Positions 1-12,779 are shown, counted from the stretch's first letter. The stretch is 64,000 nucleotides of DNA from Trichopria drosophilae (GCA_030407085.1 CM059584.1:123480501-123544500), one strand, 5' to 3'. Program-made: numbers and translations. Notes: generated by a model not told the origin, from the letters alone.

Positions 1-1850
1 TTATATTAACTGCGCATAAATATTATGAACACTTAGTAATAAACTAGCTTAGAAAACTTATTAAGCAATTAATGCGACTTAGATATACTGTTTCTTATTT
101 TACAAGTCTGTTTGTCTGTTGCGTTAATCAATTTGTATATGACATCTCACCGACAGATCTGGAATTCCAACGAATTCCTCGCAAACTGCCTACACGAAAT
201 AAAGGAAATATTACGAAGAACAAATTAGATACTAGGTTAAAAAACAGCTATTGTTAGTTTTTCCATCAAAGTAGTTACCCACGACATATTGGGCATCCTA
301 GTTTACTGTCTAAATAGCAATACTGACTAAAAACATAGTTATGATCTTACTATAGTTAGATGGTAAAATAAAATCTTTCTTTTTTCCGTGTAGTTGATTC
401 ATATCGAAAACGAGAACGTATAAGAAGACATAGTTTCCGAGATATCTGAAAAAAACATCGCTCTTGTTTTTTAAGTGATAATCATATTATGTTCAAACTT
501 GCCAAGAGTGAAAAGTTCACAAGTCCATAAGTCCATAAACATTAAGTGTACGTAAGGTTAAATGAAATTTTCATACAGATATGAATTTCACATTTGTTTG
601 TATGTATCGCACAGGTTGTGGGACATAATTTACCCAATCTCAGCTGGTTCTGTACACGTTATGTAGGTTATCAATTAGTAGAATTAAACGGATCGGTTTA
701 AATTGACTCAGCTATATTGATCAGTGTGTGATACCTGCTCGACATTAATTATAAAACGATGTTGAAACTAGTCATGAAATCGAACTGGTTTGATTTATAC
801 AAAGAGACATATGCTATCTATATCCTTCAACTCATATTTTGGTATATTTTGGCAAATGGAAATGATTTTTCAGTTTGTTGATCATAAGCTATTTTTTATT
901 GTAATTATCGGACGTTTAAAATATAAACGAATCCAGACAGAATTTAAAATGTATGCGATTACAATTTCAAATCAATCGTTCTCAAAAAAAAAAAACGCGC
1001 GATCAGCATTAAATCATCGGAGTTGGCCGAACGTATGAGCAAACAATGTTTGATTGAAACGATCGAGAAACCATCGTGCAAACAACTGTGTACCCGATCG
1101 CCGACAAATCTCTGCTGTTGGATTGGTAACTTGCATGCGTGCAAATTTAGCGCGAGCTAGTGAAACCGGGTTGATGCGGTGGACCGCATTACTCCGTCTA
1201 TTATCAGATTTGGAAAAATGCATCCGAAGAGTCACGCGTCAAAAACCACCGTCAGAAAACGTTCTGCCAGGAAACAGCACCGTTTCCACCAGTTTCATGA
1301 AAATTGCGCGGCAAATATTCGAATGACTGACGCCGCCGGCAGGAAAAGTCGGAATTACTTCCGCGAATTCGAAGTTTTAATAGACTTCGAGCCTGTCAAT
1401 GCATACATCAACATAAAAATTACGCCTTAACCCCTGGAACTTTTAATTGAGTCGTAGGATTTTACATTAATTCAGCGTTTAAAATATTACACCGTCTATT
1501 ATTTACACCGAGAGTCATCAAGTATCTGGATTAATTGCGAGGGATATTTTTGTCTCTTTGTTTTTTAAGGATATTCTTAGCACTTCCAGAGTCTTTCGTG
1601 CCGCCTTTTACAAGAAGAATGGTTCAAAATAGGTGTCTACTCAATGTTCTATTGAAAAAAAAACTGCAAATTATTGAATAACTTATGTGTAAGTAGACAT
1701 GTAGTTGGATGCGGTAATATAAAATATTTTGATTACCAAAGTTTTAAGAAGTCAAAGATCAAAATCTTCTAAAAAATTATTGCTGTGTTAAAGTGATGGA
1801 ATAACTGTTGACGTGGGGAAATGAGATATCGTCTGCAATAAGTGGTTATA
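1..1850. other. non-coding, no gene seen
   Basis: AT-rich sequence with only short open frames that lack any recognisable protein pattern. A block at about 1010-1430 has clearly higher GC and several overlapping open frames on both strands. None resembles a known family, so I read it as unique or conserved non-coding sequence. Confidence 0.5.
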
Positions 1851-1879
1851 CTACTGTAAGAAGATAATCTTCTTTGAAC

Positions 1880-2473
1880 AAAAATATTTTAGAATTAGTC
1901 AAAGATTACTCTCAATTTTTTTTCAGATTTTTTAAATGAATTTTTTTACAATTTCGATTTCCTTAATTTTCGAAGAATAACCAATGTGTTAACATATTCT
2001 GAAAAAATTGAAAACCTTCTTTGTCACATTCTAAGAAACGTTTGTCCTCACAACATTTTTTGTAGAGTTTGCTTCATGAAAAAAATTTGTTCAGTTTTAA
2101 AAAGAAAATTCCTACTGCGGTCCCCATTTTGTGATCATGATGTTATTTTTTTAATATTTAAAAAATATATCTTAATACTAAAACTATTTTGTTCACCCTT
2201 AGCAAAAGAATTTTGTGCGCGGAAATACTCTTTCTACGAGAACAAAACCTGTTACAAGAAAGTATAGCCGATTTTTTGCGTTTTTTTGGCGTTTAAATCA
2301 TTATATTTAATTTTGTAATTAAGACAGCTCAATTTTGAGAATTCCATTGACATGACCGATCTCGAAAATAACAAGGCACATACATTTCAATTTTTTTGAA
2401 TTTTAATTTTCATATTAAATACTTGATTGAAATTGAAGTAGGAAATGTGTCCTTCCCGTAGTTAATGAGTTAA
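1880..2473. repeat. foldback-family fragment ending at TTAA
   Basis: The right end (GTTAATGAGTTAA, ending at the TTAA at 2470-2473) matches the right end of the foldback at 17705-18987 (GTTAATGGGTTAA). About 95 bp at 1885-1982 is nearly identical, in inverted orientation, to 5393-5490, and 2085-2190 is similar in direct orientation to 6004-6110. No matching left arm is visible, so this is a partial copy. TTAA-bounded, non-coding elements of this kind are usually non-autonomous piggyBac-like elements; that assignment is inference. Confidence 0.55.
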
Positions 2474-5320
2474 GTTAGAATACGTCAGGAATATACTGTT
2501 TTCGAGGATAATCTTTTAACCAATACTTTTAGGATTATATCGTAAATCGAAATACAACCATACTTTTTTAGTTTAGTGATATATTTGTCGTAAATATATA
2601 TAATATTAATTGTAGAAGAAAGAGTCATACTCGCACTTTAAAAAAAAATTAAACCGAAATAAATAACACTTATACGAAAGACATTCATATTTATAGGAAT
2701 AATTAGAAAAAGAGTGACTTTACTGGGGTTTCATAAATTGCATTCTGTCAAGGGAGAATTTTACAGTCATAACGGGGTATTTTTATGTGGTCTAATCTAT
2801 TCAGTACTTCGAACATCCAAGAATAAAATTCCTTTCTCAAAATATTCCATAAAGTAATTCTCAAGGAGACAGCGCCCATTCGAAATGACGAATTTTCTAC
2901 CGCCCTTGAGCCACTGCGGTAATTCAAGCACCGGTTCTCCCTTCTATGTCTCTTCCAAGGCATCCTACGAAAGCCTTTTTTAAGGAACACGTCGCAATTC
3001 CACGGGAATCCGGGTAGAACGCCATGTGATTCTGGTAGATTTTGTCTTCTCCGAGCCTCAAAGGACTCTTCTTTTTTACTCTCCTAAATCCAAGTACGGT
3101 TCTAGAAAGGACTGCTTCTTGATATTTTATCATCCTTTTACTTGGTCGAATAAGTGTAGTTCGGCAAACGTATATATTATTTTTTGTTACATACTTGAAA
3201 ATGGAGCTCTTCTTCATGAAGCATAAAAGGTTATCAAGTATTTCCCATTTTGTAAAAATCTTGTACACGAATTCCTTTGACGTGAATTGAGTTATGCCCA
3301 AAAGTACAAAAAATCGTTCCCGTATGTCGTTAGAGTATCATAACATCATTTTTTTTGTGAATTTATGTAAATATCATCGATTTATCAGTTAAAATTGAAT
3401 AAACGTAATATGAAATACCTTTAAAACATAACAAAAAGTTTTATTTCTTTTAAACTTTACAATTTTTCGAAGACCAAAGTATGCCGTAACTTCAACTGCA
3501 ATCACGATAGTCAAGCACAAAGTAGAAATATGTTTCCTAACTTAAAAATAAATCTTTCCAATGAAGAATTCAGATTTATTTAACATAAAAAACTCTTAAA
3601 GATTTTGTTGTAAATCGTTAATTTCGTTATAAATTTTACAATTCCACAACTTATAGACATTTTTTCAGAAATGTCTCTGCGATGTTGTATTCAATATGTC
3701 ATTTAGGTAATACAAAAACGGCCAAAAAAAGTGAATTTTTCAAAAACTTTTCTCCCGTACCTAGAGTAAGATAGTCAAAATTATCCAAAAACACTGCATT
3801 TTCAAATAAATAACAAACATAGATTCATACAAATCCAATAGATAATCCTATCGAATCTTGGTTGTTTCGTATTAGTAATTTCTTATAAATAAAAAAACAT
3901 TACATGTGGATATTTTTATTAGTATTTTTACCGTTGGATTCCAAACTCCCTAACTTAAGCTTACATTTAAAAGCAAACATTTTCGGTATTAGGAATAGTT
4001 TATATGTTTCCAAACAAAATTTGAATTAGCCTTATCTGCATTCATATTTGCTAGCAGCTAGATACGTTTCCGCATCAGTTTCCGCCGTCAAACAAAACCG
4101 TATCCGAAGTAATTTCCTAATTAATGTTGGCGATCCGGCCGCAAAGAGTTTTACATTCGTATCAAACACGCGAGTTGAACAACGAGAAACCTGAAAACGG
4201 CATAATATGGTCAGTAAGCAGATATTTCATGTACGAACAATGTCGAAATGGCCAAAATTGGTCTTTGAATTTCGCACCAAACAAGATGAACTTTACGAGA
4301 AATGTTACATAAACTGAAGTGCTTTGCGGATTCCGAGCGAAAGGCCGCCTTTATGGCATTAACCGTTGGGAGTAGCTGCAATTCAATGTAAAAAGACTTT
4401 ACGACCCTTGTAGCCAAGCACGTGTCAGACAATGCCGTGCAATAAACTTGGCACGAACGAGGGTTAGGACAAAATTGCGCGCTAATAAAAAGTCGTCTGC
4501 GGGAAAAGTTGTCTTTGTGAAGCAGCGAAACATTTTATTCGGCCAATGTACCGCGGAAGTGCGACATCCTTTCTGATCGATGCGCCGAACAAACAGTGCG
4601 ACTTTCGGTCGAACGGAAACTCTTCAAACGACTGCGGGTTCGACTAACTACGTTATTCCGTACTTTGGCTATTATTATTTGTTTTTTGTTGTTTTTGCTT
4701 TTATTTATTCCCACATACGCCGCCATCTATGCTCATCGTATATCGCCCGGGTATTTTCGTGCTTTCCTATAATCGTATAAATATGGAAATTTCATTTTTT
4801 TGCAACGAGTTTATATGGGAATAGGATGTAAATAGCACGAAAAAGCAAACGAACCTAAAGGGAAATGGCTACATGAGAGAAGGTGGATGATGATGCAGGG
4901 AATAGCCCATTGTTTATATCATGAATCGATACATTATTTCGATCAAATAGGACGACCTCGTTTGTTAAAGTTCAGACGGGATCCGTAGACAGAAGGGATG
5001 TTTACGTTTGATGCTTTAATGCATACGTTCGACGAACAGGTTTTCTTTTTCGATCACATATATTACGGACCACTTTCGCTAAGGAACTATGCGACTAAGC
5101 TATTAGTGTATGTAAATTCTCATTAGTTTTGCATTAATACTAAATTTTTTGTGACCGTTTTGAAAAATATTCATTATTTTTTCAAAATTCTTATTGCATC
5201 ATTTTTATGATAAGATTTATTTAGTAAGTTGGTTCCACAATAAAAAATGTCGGTTTAGTAATGTTAATAATATGTTACTGCATGGAGCATGTACCTTCTA
5301 TAGTGCAGAGACTCTTTCAC
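2474..5320. other. non-coding, no gene seen
   Basis: No recognisable gene, RNA or mobile element. The stretch at about 4090-4760 has higher GC and less poly-A/T than its surroundings, like the blocks near 1010, 21200, 31700 and 51000. Open frames here are short and conflict between strands. Confidence 0.45.
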
Positions 5321-5329
5321 AAAATGGTG

Positions 5330-6120
5330 TGAGACCAAACGTTTCTTAGAAAGTGCCAAGGAATATTCTAAATTTTTTTCACAATGTGTTTATACGATTT
5401 GTTATTTTTCAAAAATTAAGAAAATCGAAATTGTGAAAAAAGTAATTTAAGAAATCTGAAAAAAAATTGAGAGTAATCTTTGACTAATTCTAAATTTTTT
5501 TTTAAAGGAAATTTTCTCTAAAGATTATAGTTTTTGAGAAACGAAATTATCAATAATTTCTAGATTTCAAGAATAATAATTTTTTTGGTCGAAATCTATG
5601 TAGACTTTAGATAAAATATCCTTAGAACAGAATTATCTTCGAACTTGTTGAAGAATACACGAACATTGTTTCAGATTTTTTTAAACGACTTTTTTAGAAA
5701 TTTCGTTTCTTCGAAAATGTAAAAAATAAAAAATGATATCAATATATTCTGAAAAAAATTAGGACATTTTTTTTTATATTATTTTACGTCGACTTTTGTG
5801 AACGCAAATGTGACTAAATCGCGACGGGACCTACAGTTTATGAAGGTGGAATCCGAAAGGCCTGAGCTTTGGCGTTATTAGACATTTATAAACAAATATA
5901 GAGGTGTCCCAATGACAGATTGCAGAGGCCGGGACATACTCTTTGATACATTCTAAGACATTTATATTTGTAGAAAATTTTGCCTAAGTTTCTAGTTTTC
6001 GTGAAAAAAAAAACTTTTAAAAAGAAATAACTCACTGCCATCGCCATTTTGTGTACACGATGTTATTTTGTTAATATTTTAAAAATATATCTTAATAATG
6101 CAACTATTTTCTTATTGCTA
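5330..6120. repeat. degenerate foldback element
   Basis: The segment 5393-5490 and the segment 5640-5760 are inverted and direct relatives of the same sequence at 1880-2000, so this copy carries both arms of a foldback. The downstream portion 5940-6115 follows 2030-2190. A segment at about 5770-5935 has no counterpart in the 1880-2473 fragment and may be a later insertion. No coding potential. It belongs to the repeat family seen at 17705 and 34638. Confidence 0.5.
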
Positions 6121-6131
6121 GACTATTAAAC

Positions 6132-7061
6132 ACAGTAGAGTCTCGACATAACGCTCCCGCATATAACGCTCTCTTCCTCTGGTCCCGTGATCACTCTCAT
6201 AAGAAGCCTTTATAAATTTTCATGCATATAAAGCTTTTCGTTTATATTTATATATCGCTTTCCCTTTTATAACATTCAAATTTTATGCCATATTTGTCTA
6301 ATTTTCCGGCTTATACCGCTTTTGAATTGTCTTATTAGTCTTATTGTTCCGTCTGTAAGCAAGTAAATAGTCATGTAAACAAATAAGCTGATTCTCTCGA
6401 TAGGCTCCAAATGACTTCTTAATTGGGACAAGAAACTTATCACGCAAAAATGCAAAATAATCCTCTTCGTCGATAATTGCCCCGCAAAGGACATGCCCTT
6501 ACAAAATATCAAGCTAGAATTCTTACCCGCAAATTCAATAAGCACGCTGCACCCTCTGGACCAACGCCTCATTAATGTTTTAAAACAAAAGTATCGAAAA
6601 CGCATAGTGCAACAGTACTTCAATTTGATGGATGATCCGATGACGAAGCCTTAGATCAGTGTTTATAATACATCAAAAAAGAAGCAAAGGAAGTTGTTGA
6701 CAATTCATTCTCTTCTTTACCTCCATCGTGATCAGATGCATTAGATGCACTCTACCCTCAGAACGTACTTTTCATCGTCAAATGAGTCTAAAGAATTTTT
6801 TCGTTACATTCATAAACTAGAGAATGAAATAATACGACCGATATGCAGTAAACTGCGTCAAACCGTTTTAAATATCTAAGGAACAATAAATTACCAATGT
6901 ATATTAATATTCTTATAAAAATTAATCAGGTGCATTAATAAAATAACGAAAATCTAAAAAAAAATATGAAGTGAGTGACTTTTCCCTCATATAACGCTTT
7001 TCCGTTTATAACGCTCTTTACTACTGGTCCCTTGAAGAGCGTTATATCGAGATTATACTGT
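6132..7061 (+). mobile_element. decayed pogo/Tigger-type DNA transposon
   Basis: The ends form an imperfect terminal inverted repeat: ACAGTAGAGTCTCGACATAA at the left and, on the reverse strand at the right, ACAGTATAATCTCGATATAA. Both continue into AACGCTC and a GGTCCC motif. CAGT starts followed by CTCGATATAACG are typical of pogo/Tigger (Tc1/mariner superfamily) elements. The interior holds a piece of DDE transposase (6415-6654) in the same orientation. At about 0.93 kb it is roughly a third of a full Tigger element, so it is internally deleted and degenerate. It is probably not autonomous. Confidence 0.8.
6415..6654 (+). pseudogene. Tigger/pogo transposase fragment (DDE domain)
   Basis: An open stretch of 79 codons carries the signature around the second catalytic aspartate of pogo/Tigger DDE transposases: FVDNCPA at codons 28-34, then NIKLEFLPANS and LHPLDQRLINVLK. 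The family consensus has LxLDNCPAHP, NIKLxFLPPNTTS and LQPLDQGVI, so the match is clear. The histidine usually found in NCPAH is lysine here, and the glycine of LDQG is arginine. The stretch begins right after an in-frame TGA and ends in TAG; the DNA-binding and N-terminal catalytic parts are missing. A further C-terminal piece (LENEIIRPICSKLRQT) is recognisable at about 6818-6880. The gene is dead. Confidence 0.82.
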
Positions 7062-7069
7062 ATTCGAAA

Positions 7070-9270
7070 ATTTTCCAAAAGAAATTAATGGCTTTATTAT
7101 GAAGCATATGTTAGGTACCGAACCGTATGGAACGCAAAGCATATTTAAATAATTATTTTTTCTCTGAATTTCACTCATCCCTTTTTATCTCACCATCTAG
7201 AAATCTCGTAAAGTTACATCTTCAGGGCGATAACCACCTATAGCCGAGGGCATCCTTCATTATGAAGTGTTACCTCCTCTCATATTACAATGAAATTTGT
7301 TAGATCTAAACGTTTCACTTCCGAGTTATAAAAAATATCCATTCCCATTTACTTTTATCGCAATGAAAATTCAAATAACAAAAACTAAATTTTCGTTTAC
7401 TATACATAGTGATACTGCCGTGAATTTGATTTTATCTAGCATGCATATTTTACATACGGTTTTTACGAAAGTTATGGTGTAGCTTTGTCAAACTTTTATT
7501 TTTAATATAAAATACAGAATTATGGGAAATGTGACTTTAATGCCAAAATAAAGAAAAAATAATTTTGATTTAGATTAGATAGATAGATATTCCAAACGGA
7601 TGCCAGACAAAATCAAGTCTTTAATATAGCTTAACAAGATTTAATTTAATTTATTTAATTTGGATGACATTTTTTATATTTTTAAATATATTTTTGAACA
7701 TTAACTCATTGTCGTCGATAAAAAAACATTCAGTCAAATGCAATCCAAAATATTGTTATTAGAAAATTATTTTTAAAAATGATTTTTACGATTTTTACTA
7801 AATACCAGATATACGGATTGCCTCCAAAATTACACCAGATGTAAGTTTGGTATTACGAAGCTCAAAAAAATGTTTCACTTGTCAATCCGTCGAAAGGTTC
7901 ATGACATAATGCGCAAAACAAAATTGGGATCTGAAACGTCGACGTTTCATGAAAAACTACAGTGATATTTTTTTAGATTTATTGTCTGGGTCGAATTAAT
8001 TAGTAAAGAAGGAAATCATTGTTAAAGTCCAACAAGAATTACAAAGTTGAAGAGATTTTACGGTTTTAAACTATTCTCTCTATACGTATTAATGTCCTTA
8101 CTATTTAATAAATGCACATTGCCCATTTTCAATGGGATGTCAATTTAGCTTAATTCTCTTGTATATTATCAGTATTGATTCATTTTGCTTGTTACGAACC
8201 ATAAGTAACATGTACCGAATAATCCCGTAAATAAATTTAGAAACTACAATATACGTAACATATCCTGTGTTTTCAAACTTTGCTATTTAGTATAAATTTA
8301 TTATTTATTCTTTGCAAATATGTGCAATTAAGCTAGAATAAATGTCAATACCTAGCAAACATTAAAAGCATAAGATAGAACTGCGATATGTGGAACATGT
8401 TGTCAATTTGACAAGTTTTTCATTTCAATTCATTTTTTGCTAGTAAAGGAGTTCTAAAATGCTCCGCCGGTAAGGTCGGAATTTAATAAAAAAGGTAAAT
8501 ATAAAATTACTGAATCGAGTTTTAAAAATTCGGGCTCTGTAAGGGTGATTTTAATTACTGTAGATGGTATCCGAGAAAATTCCAAAGAAATTAATGGATA
8601 ACAGGCCGAGAATTTATGGAAATAAGTGATTTTCACATACAAACAGTAACAAACTATATCTTTCTTATTATACAATTAGCAAAATTATTGTCAAATAAAT
8701 TTTGATTTGACGTTGTTAGAAAACCATTACGAACAGGAAGTAAGTACCAATTAATGGATCATGTTCTTGTACACGTTCTATTATTTTGTTACGTAGTAAA
8801 ATCAATTCAACTTGTACGTGCACAGATGATGGCGTGAAATTGTTTGGGCTAATAGTTATTCAATGCATGAAGAAATCGACTCATTGCATTGTTTTGACTA
8901 CCACAATATTGTTAAATGTGAGAATTTGTGATATGTGTGATAAAAGAGTAATGGAAAAATTGATTCTAATGGTATTGTATTTGAGCTTGTTGGTATTTTT
9001 GGAATCTGTCCGAGGGGTATGCGATTTGTCGATTAGTTGCGTGTATTCTCGACACCAGAGTTTTTAGGAGAATTAATATAGTTTTTGTTTTCGGTTAAAA
9101 ATCTGACGTCTTTTTATTTCTCTGGATTCTACAGCGAAAAACGTGGCTATTTCGTTATTATAAATACAAAAGTATTTAGTTGGTCTCATTTATTAGTGGC
9201 CACCAAACAACTGTTTAATAGCTCTCTAAATATTTTATAAATTTAAGAACAACGGAACAATTATTAATTT
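7070..9270. other. non-coding, no gene seen
   Basis: AT-rich sequence without recognisable genes or bounded repeats. The 93-codon open frame at 8786-9067 shows no family pattern, and I treat it as chance. Confidence 0.45.
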
Positions 9271-9280
9271 TAATGAATGA

Positions 9281-9628
9281 AGAAATAAGTATATATACAC
9301 GGCAATTAACTTAAAACCAAAACAATAACAAAAACAAAAATAAAAGATCTATTGTAAAGTTTCGGTATATTAGAAACTTGAAATTAAATGGGATTACTTC
9401 ATATAAATTTTTTCACTTTTTAGAAGGTCCTGGCCGAAAATATAATTTTTACCAAAATTTAAAAACCAAAAAATTTTTTTTCCTTTCTTTTGTTATTACT
9501 CTTTATTTTATCACTCCCATTTAATTTCAAATTTAGAATATACCGCAAGTTTATAACAGATCTTTTGTTTTTGTTTTTGTTATTGATTTGGTTTTAATTC
9601 AATGACCGTGTATTTATACTTATTTCTC
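9281..9628. repeat. hairpin (inverted-repeat) element
   Basis: Two arms of about 115 bp, 9281-9394 and 9514-9628, are imperfect reverse complements. Shared landmarks are AGAAATAAGTATA, an AACAATAACAAAAAC run, AAAAGATCT and GAAATTAAATGGGA. The loop of about 120 bp is AT-rich and non-coding. This is the shape of a MITE or foldback. No convincing target duplication was seen, so the exact ends are uncertain. Confidence 0.65.
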
Positions 9629-9639
9629 TTCTCGATTAT

Positions 9640-11300
9640 TCATCAGTAAATAAACTCTTAATTAAAACTTTAAATTACAAGGTCGTTTCTGTTTTGAAAT
9701 TTCACTCTATACTTTTCCATAAGATAATTCTGTTAAACAGGATTCACATCACACACTCGACAGTGTTTTAAAAACATACCAAGAACTCACTGCCATAATT
9801 TACGATTCTGAATGTGAACCTCGTCAAAGACACGTCGATCTTCAGTAGCTACGGTTGCATGTTTCATAATTCGAAATTAAATTTTGCCTCCAACGCAGTT
9901 TTCAGAGTATGTCAATTCTTATCCGTGAGCGATGTCGCGTTAACCAGCGAAAATTTTCGCAATCAAATTTATTCTTCGCGATATTAATTTAATTCGACGC
10001 AAATTGCGTTTCGTATTATTTCTGCGCGCGCATTATTGGCGAAACATTAAAAGTGAATTCCTATCGAGCTTTAAAGCATCGACATGCGATTAAAAGGTCG
10101 TCGGCAGTTTCAATACCAGCCGATGTTTTTGGCAGTTTAAACGGGTAGTACATTGTATAAATTAATTTGTAAACATTACATTTCTTGCGTTAAAACATTT
10201 CAAATAATAACGACACTTAAAATTCGCTAATTTTAACTATATCATTCTTTTTAAAAGAAACTTGAAATCAAATAAAAAAATTGAGCACGAGTATTATTAA
10301 CACCCTACATTAAATCCATATCATGTTTTCATTAAACTCAATTAGTAGGAAAATTTTGAATTAATCAAATTAATGAGAAACGCAACCATAGTAACGTTAA
10401 AAAAGTCCGCAGATGTTGCAAACGTCCACGGGTAAAAACGGCAAAACAAAAATATTCCAATTATCCTGGAGTAATCGCCTTTGCGCCGGCTGTACACCAA
10501 AATGGAAACATCACTCACAATCGCTACTAAAATGAGGATAAACATTTGATATCTAGAAGTACAGAGTCATATAAATATGTCCAATTACAAAACTACAAAA
10601 ACCATAATTGCCGTCGGCACAGGGATCAGAGAGCATTAATATGTCGGATAATATCTCGAGCGGAAACGAGCCACATTTTTCAGTCACGTAACGCACCGCT
10701 TGTTGACAGGTACTACGGAAATTTTCATGGATTGGGTCGTGCAGAAATGTGGAACAAATAGATCTCAAAGGAAGGTCATGAGTGACGTTTAGTGACTACC
10801 TTGTCGAATTCATTTGACGTTTGATATTTTACCAAAGCGTACGTCTCCGACAAAACGCCGTGATAAGCCGCTTCTGTAGTCATTCCAATATTCTGATGCA
10901 TGCGTGTCCCGGGAAATAGTTTGGAAAAATATATATGAAATATTGCAATGGAATGTGTTCACATTATTGTCTGCAAATTTTGTTTATAATCACTTATTGT
11001 TGTGGCTGATTGGTCCGTTGGGGTCCGACGGTAATAAACATTGCTGATCGCGAAAATTTCAGAATCACAATGTATCATTGAAATAAAATTGTGTAAAATC
11101 ATGTGTAATTTTTTAGAAAAATGTAATCTAAAATTATGTTTCATTAACTGGTCCTTGAGATCACTAGGTTGTTCCACTTTCTGTGTGCTGCCATAATCGA
11201 TTTCCACAAAGTTTTAAAAAAACAAAGTACATTTTACCCGATTCGACTGCTTGTGTACTCCTTTGCTAGGGATCTCTCATTACATTTTCTTGTGCTGACA
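9640..11300. other. non-coding, no gene seen
   Basis: Mixed-composition sequence with no bounded repeat or recognisable reading frame. Overlapping short frames on opposite strands at 10342-10768 carry no family signature. Confidence 0.4.
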
Positions 11301-11490
11301 TGTCAAAATTTTAACTTAGGTTGAAAATGGGTAAAACTTCATCTTATGAAGTAAGGTAAGACTCTCATCATCAAATGGAGAGTCAAGGAAAAAAGAGAGG
11401 AAAAATAAACATTCAAACCATAAAAAGAGAGAAAAAATTCACAAAATGCTTAGGAAGATTGAAATCATCTTCTTCATCAGTTTCAGGTAG

Positions 11491-12093
11491 TTGCGATTTA
11501 TCTCAAAACAAGAGATAGGGCCGTCTCGAAAACGATCTAAAATAAGATCCAGATCAAAATCCAGGTCTAAATCCTGGTCTAAATCCAGATCCAGAAAAAG
11601 ATCCAGATCCAAATCGTATATCTCGGAGGTTATTAATGAACACGATGTCACTGTGTCTCCTAACGTGCGTAAACGTAGTGTTGCGTGTGTGTACATACAC
11701 GAAAGTTCAAGTTCAAAAATCATCAATTTTTTATCTGCACTTATAAATACAGGGGCATCATATGCTACCCTAAATACGTACATATCAGTAATATCTCTTA
11801 TCTTGGATCAAAATCTATCAGATCATTCTGGTATTAAATGATTTTTTAAAAGAGTATAAAAAATGAAACTACATACGTCAAAATATAAATTTACTTGGGA
11901 CCCAAATCCAGTTCTTAATCACATAAATTCTTTAACTCCTAATGCAGATATTTTATTAGAAGATTTAACTAAAAAATTAGCTACATTACTAGCATTAATA
12001 ACCGCACAAAGGGTACAAACTTTGTCCCTAATAAAAATTAATAATATTCGAACAACAGTAATCAATATACAAATTAAAATAAAAGAGAATATA
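11491..12093 (+). pseudogene. DIRS-like tyrosine recombinase, 5' part (interrupted)
   Basis: One frame runs from 11491 to 12102 with two in-frame stops, a TGA at 11839-11841 and a TAA at about 11857. The N-terminal part is Arg/Ser-rich (SRSKSRSKSWSKSRSRKR) and is built from a roughly 12-bp tandem repeat at 11535-11620. It is followed by FLSALINTGASYATLNTYIS, then KYKFTWDPNPVL, LTKKLATLLALITAQRVQTL and IKINN. That order (SYxTLNTYxSAIS, then FTWD, then LxxLLALxTAQRxQTL) is characteristic of the tyrosine recombinases of DIRS/PAT-type retrotransposons, which integrate through a recombinase instead of a DDE integrase. The coding similarity stops at a 10-bp target duplication where element A is inserted, and resumes at 12828. 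A frame on the opposite strand (Asp/Leu repeats) is only the complement of the repeat. No reverse transcriptase was found nearby. Confidence 0.82.
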
Positions 12094-12103
12094 AAAACAT
12101 AAG
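12094..12103. repeat. target-site duplication, left copy (element A)
   Basis: AAAACATAAG is found here and again at 12818-12827, exactly flanking element A. The recombinase reading continues across the site when the element and one copy are removed, which supports a true insertion duplication over chance. Confidence 0.82.
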
Positions 12104-12250
12104 TCTTATTAGATATTTGCTTGGGATTACGGTTCAAATACACGAAAATAAATAATAACATATAATGTTTAGATCGAGCTTCGATATAAGCTACTTAATA
12201 ATTAAAATGAAATAATTGAGAGACCTAAAAATGTGAAAATTACCGTCTCT
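12104..12250 (+). repeat. element A inverted-repeat arm, left
   Basis: This 147-bp arm is the reverse complement of 12603-12749 with only about two visible mismatches. It starts immediately after the target duplication. The near-identity of the arms suggests a recent insertion or arm homogenisation. An RNA spanning both arms would fold into a long hairpin. Confidence 0.92.
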
Positions 12251-12284
12251 ATATTGTTGCTATGCAACAAAAATTACAATTAAT
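12248..12284 (+). repeat. element A direct repeat, copy 1
   Basis: A 37-bp sequence identical to 12780-12816, directly inside the left arm. It contains the perfect stem-loop TTGTTGC-TAT-GCAACAA. Element B has a 45-bp direct repeat in the same two positions relative to its arms, so the repeat is a conserved part of the design. Confidence 0.9.
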
Positions 12285-12430
12285 TAGTCACTGGGTTTCC
12301 TAGAGAGATATGCATTGTGTAATGACATTACATTACCAAAATAATGCATTTTTCTCAATATCACTATATTCTAAAAAATCCTTCATTTTTAGATTATAGT
12401 TAAAACCTCATTTAAACACTATCATTACTA

Positions 12431-12493
12431 TAAGACAGGGCCCTCCGTAGTCTTACTGACGAGTCCAGCGGAGGACCTGGGACGAAACGTATT
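12431..12493 (+). ncRNA. hammerhead ribozyme, type III, decayed copy
   Basis: The conserved core is present: CTGACGA at 12456-12462, stem II GTCC/GGAC (12463-12466 with 12480-12483), and GAAA at 12484-12487. Stem I can form between AGGGC (12437-12441) and GTCTT (12450-12454) using G-U pairs. CCTCCG in loop 1 (12442-12447) is fully complementary to CGGAGG in loop 2 (12469-12474), which fits the loop-loop contact that speeds hammerheads. The expected cleavage triplet, aligned with copy B, reads GAC instead of GUC, and stem III is badly mismatched. This copy is probably inactive. Hammerheads cut their own RNA at the phosphate after the UH of the triplet. Confidence 0.8.
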
Positions 12494-12602
12494 TTTTAAC
12501 AAATAGGCATTTTGATTCATTGTTTACCGTTAGAGGGAATTTGAAACCATTAACAAATTGCAATTTTAAATTGGTCATATGCCATTTCCATAGCATCGTT
12601 TC

Positions 12603-12749
12603 AGAGACGGGAATTTTCACATTTTTAGGTCTCTCAATTATTTCATTTTAATTATTAAGTAGCTTATATCGAAGCTCGATCTAAACATTATATGTTATTA
12701 TTTATTTTCGTGTATTTGAACCGTAATCCCAATCAAATATCTAATAAGA
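12603..12749 (-). repeat. element A inverted-repeat arm, right
   Basis: Reverse complement of 12104-12250 over all 147 bp. A 30-bp spacer and direct repeat 2 follow it, so the element is not a simple symmetrical foldback. Confidence 0.92.
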
Positions 12750-12779
12750 ATTATTTAAATCAAAGCGGTTAAGAAAATT

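Noticed and set aside
6276..6623. 115-codon minus-strand frame inside the Tigger element
   Set aside because: The transposase similarity is on the opposite strand; this is its shadow.
11439..11783. Minus-strand 114-codon frame with Asp/Leu repeats
   Set aside because: It is the complement of the Arg/Ser tandem repeat in the recombinase gene and has no independent signature.
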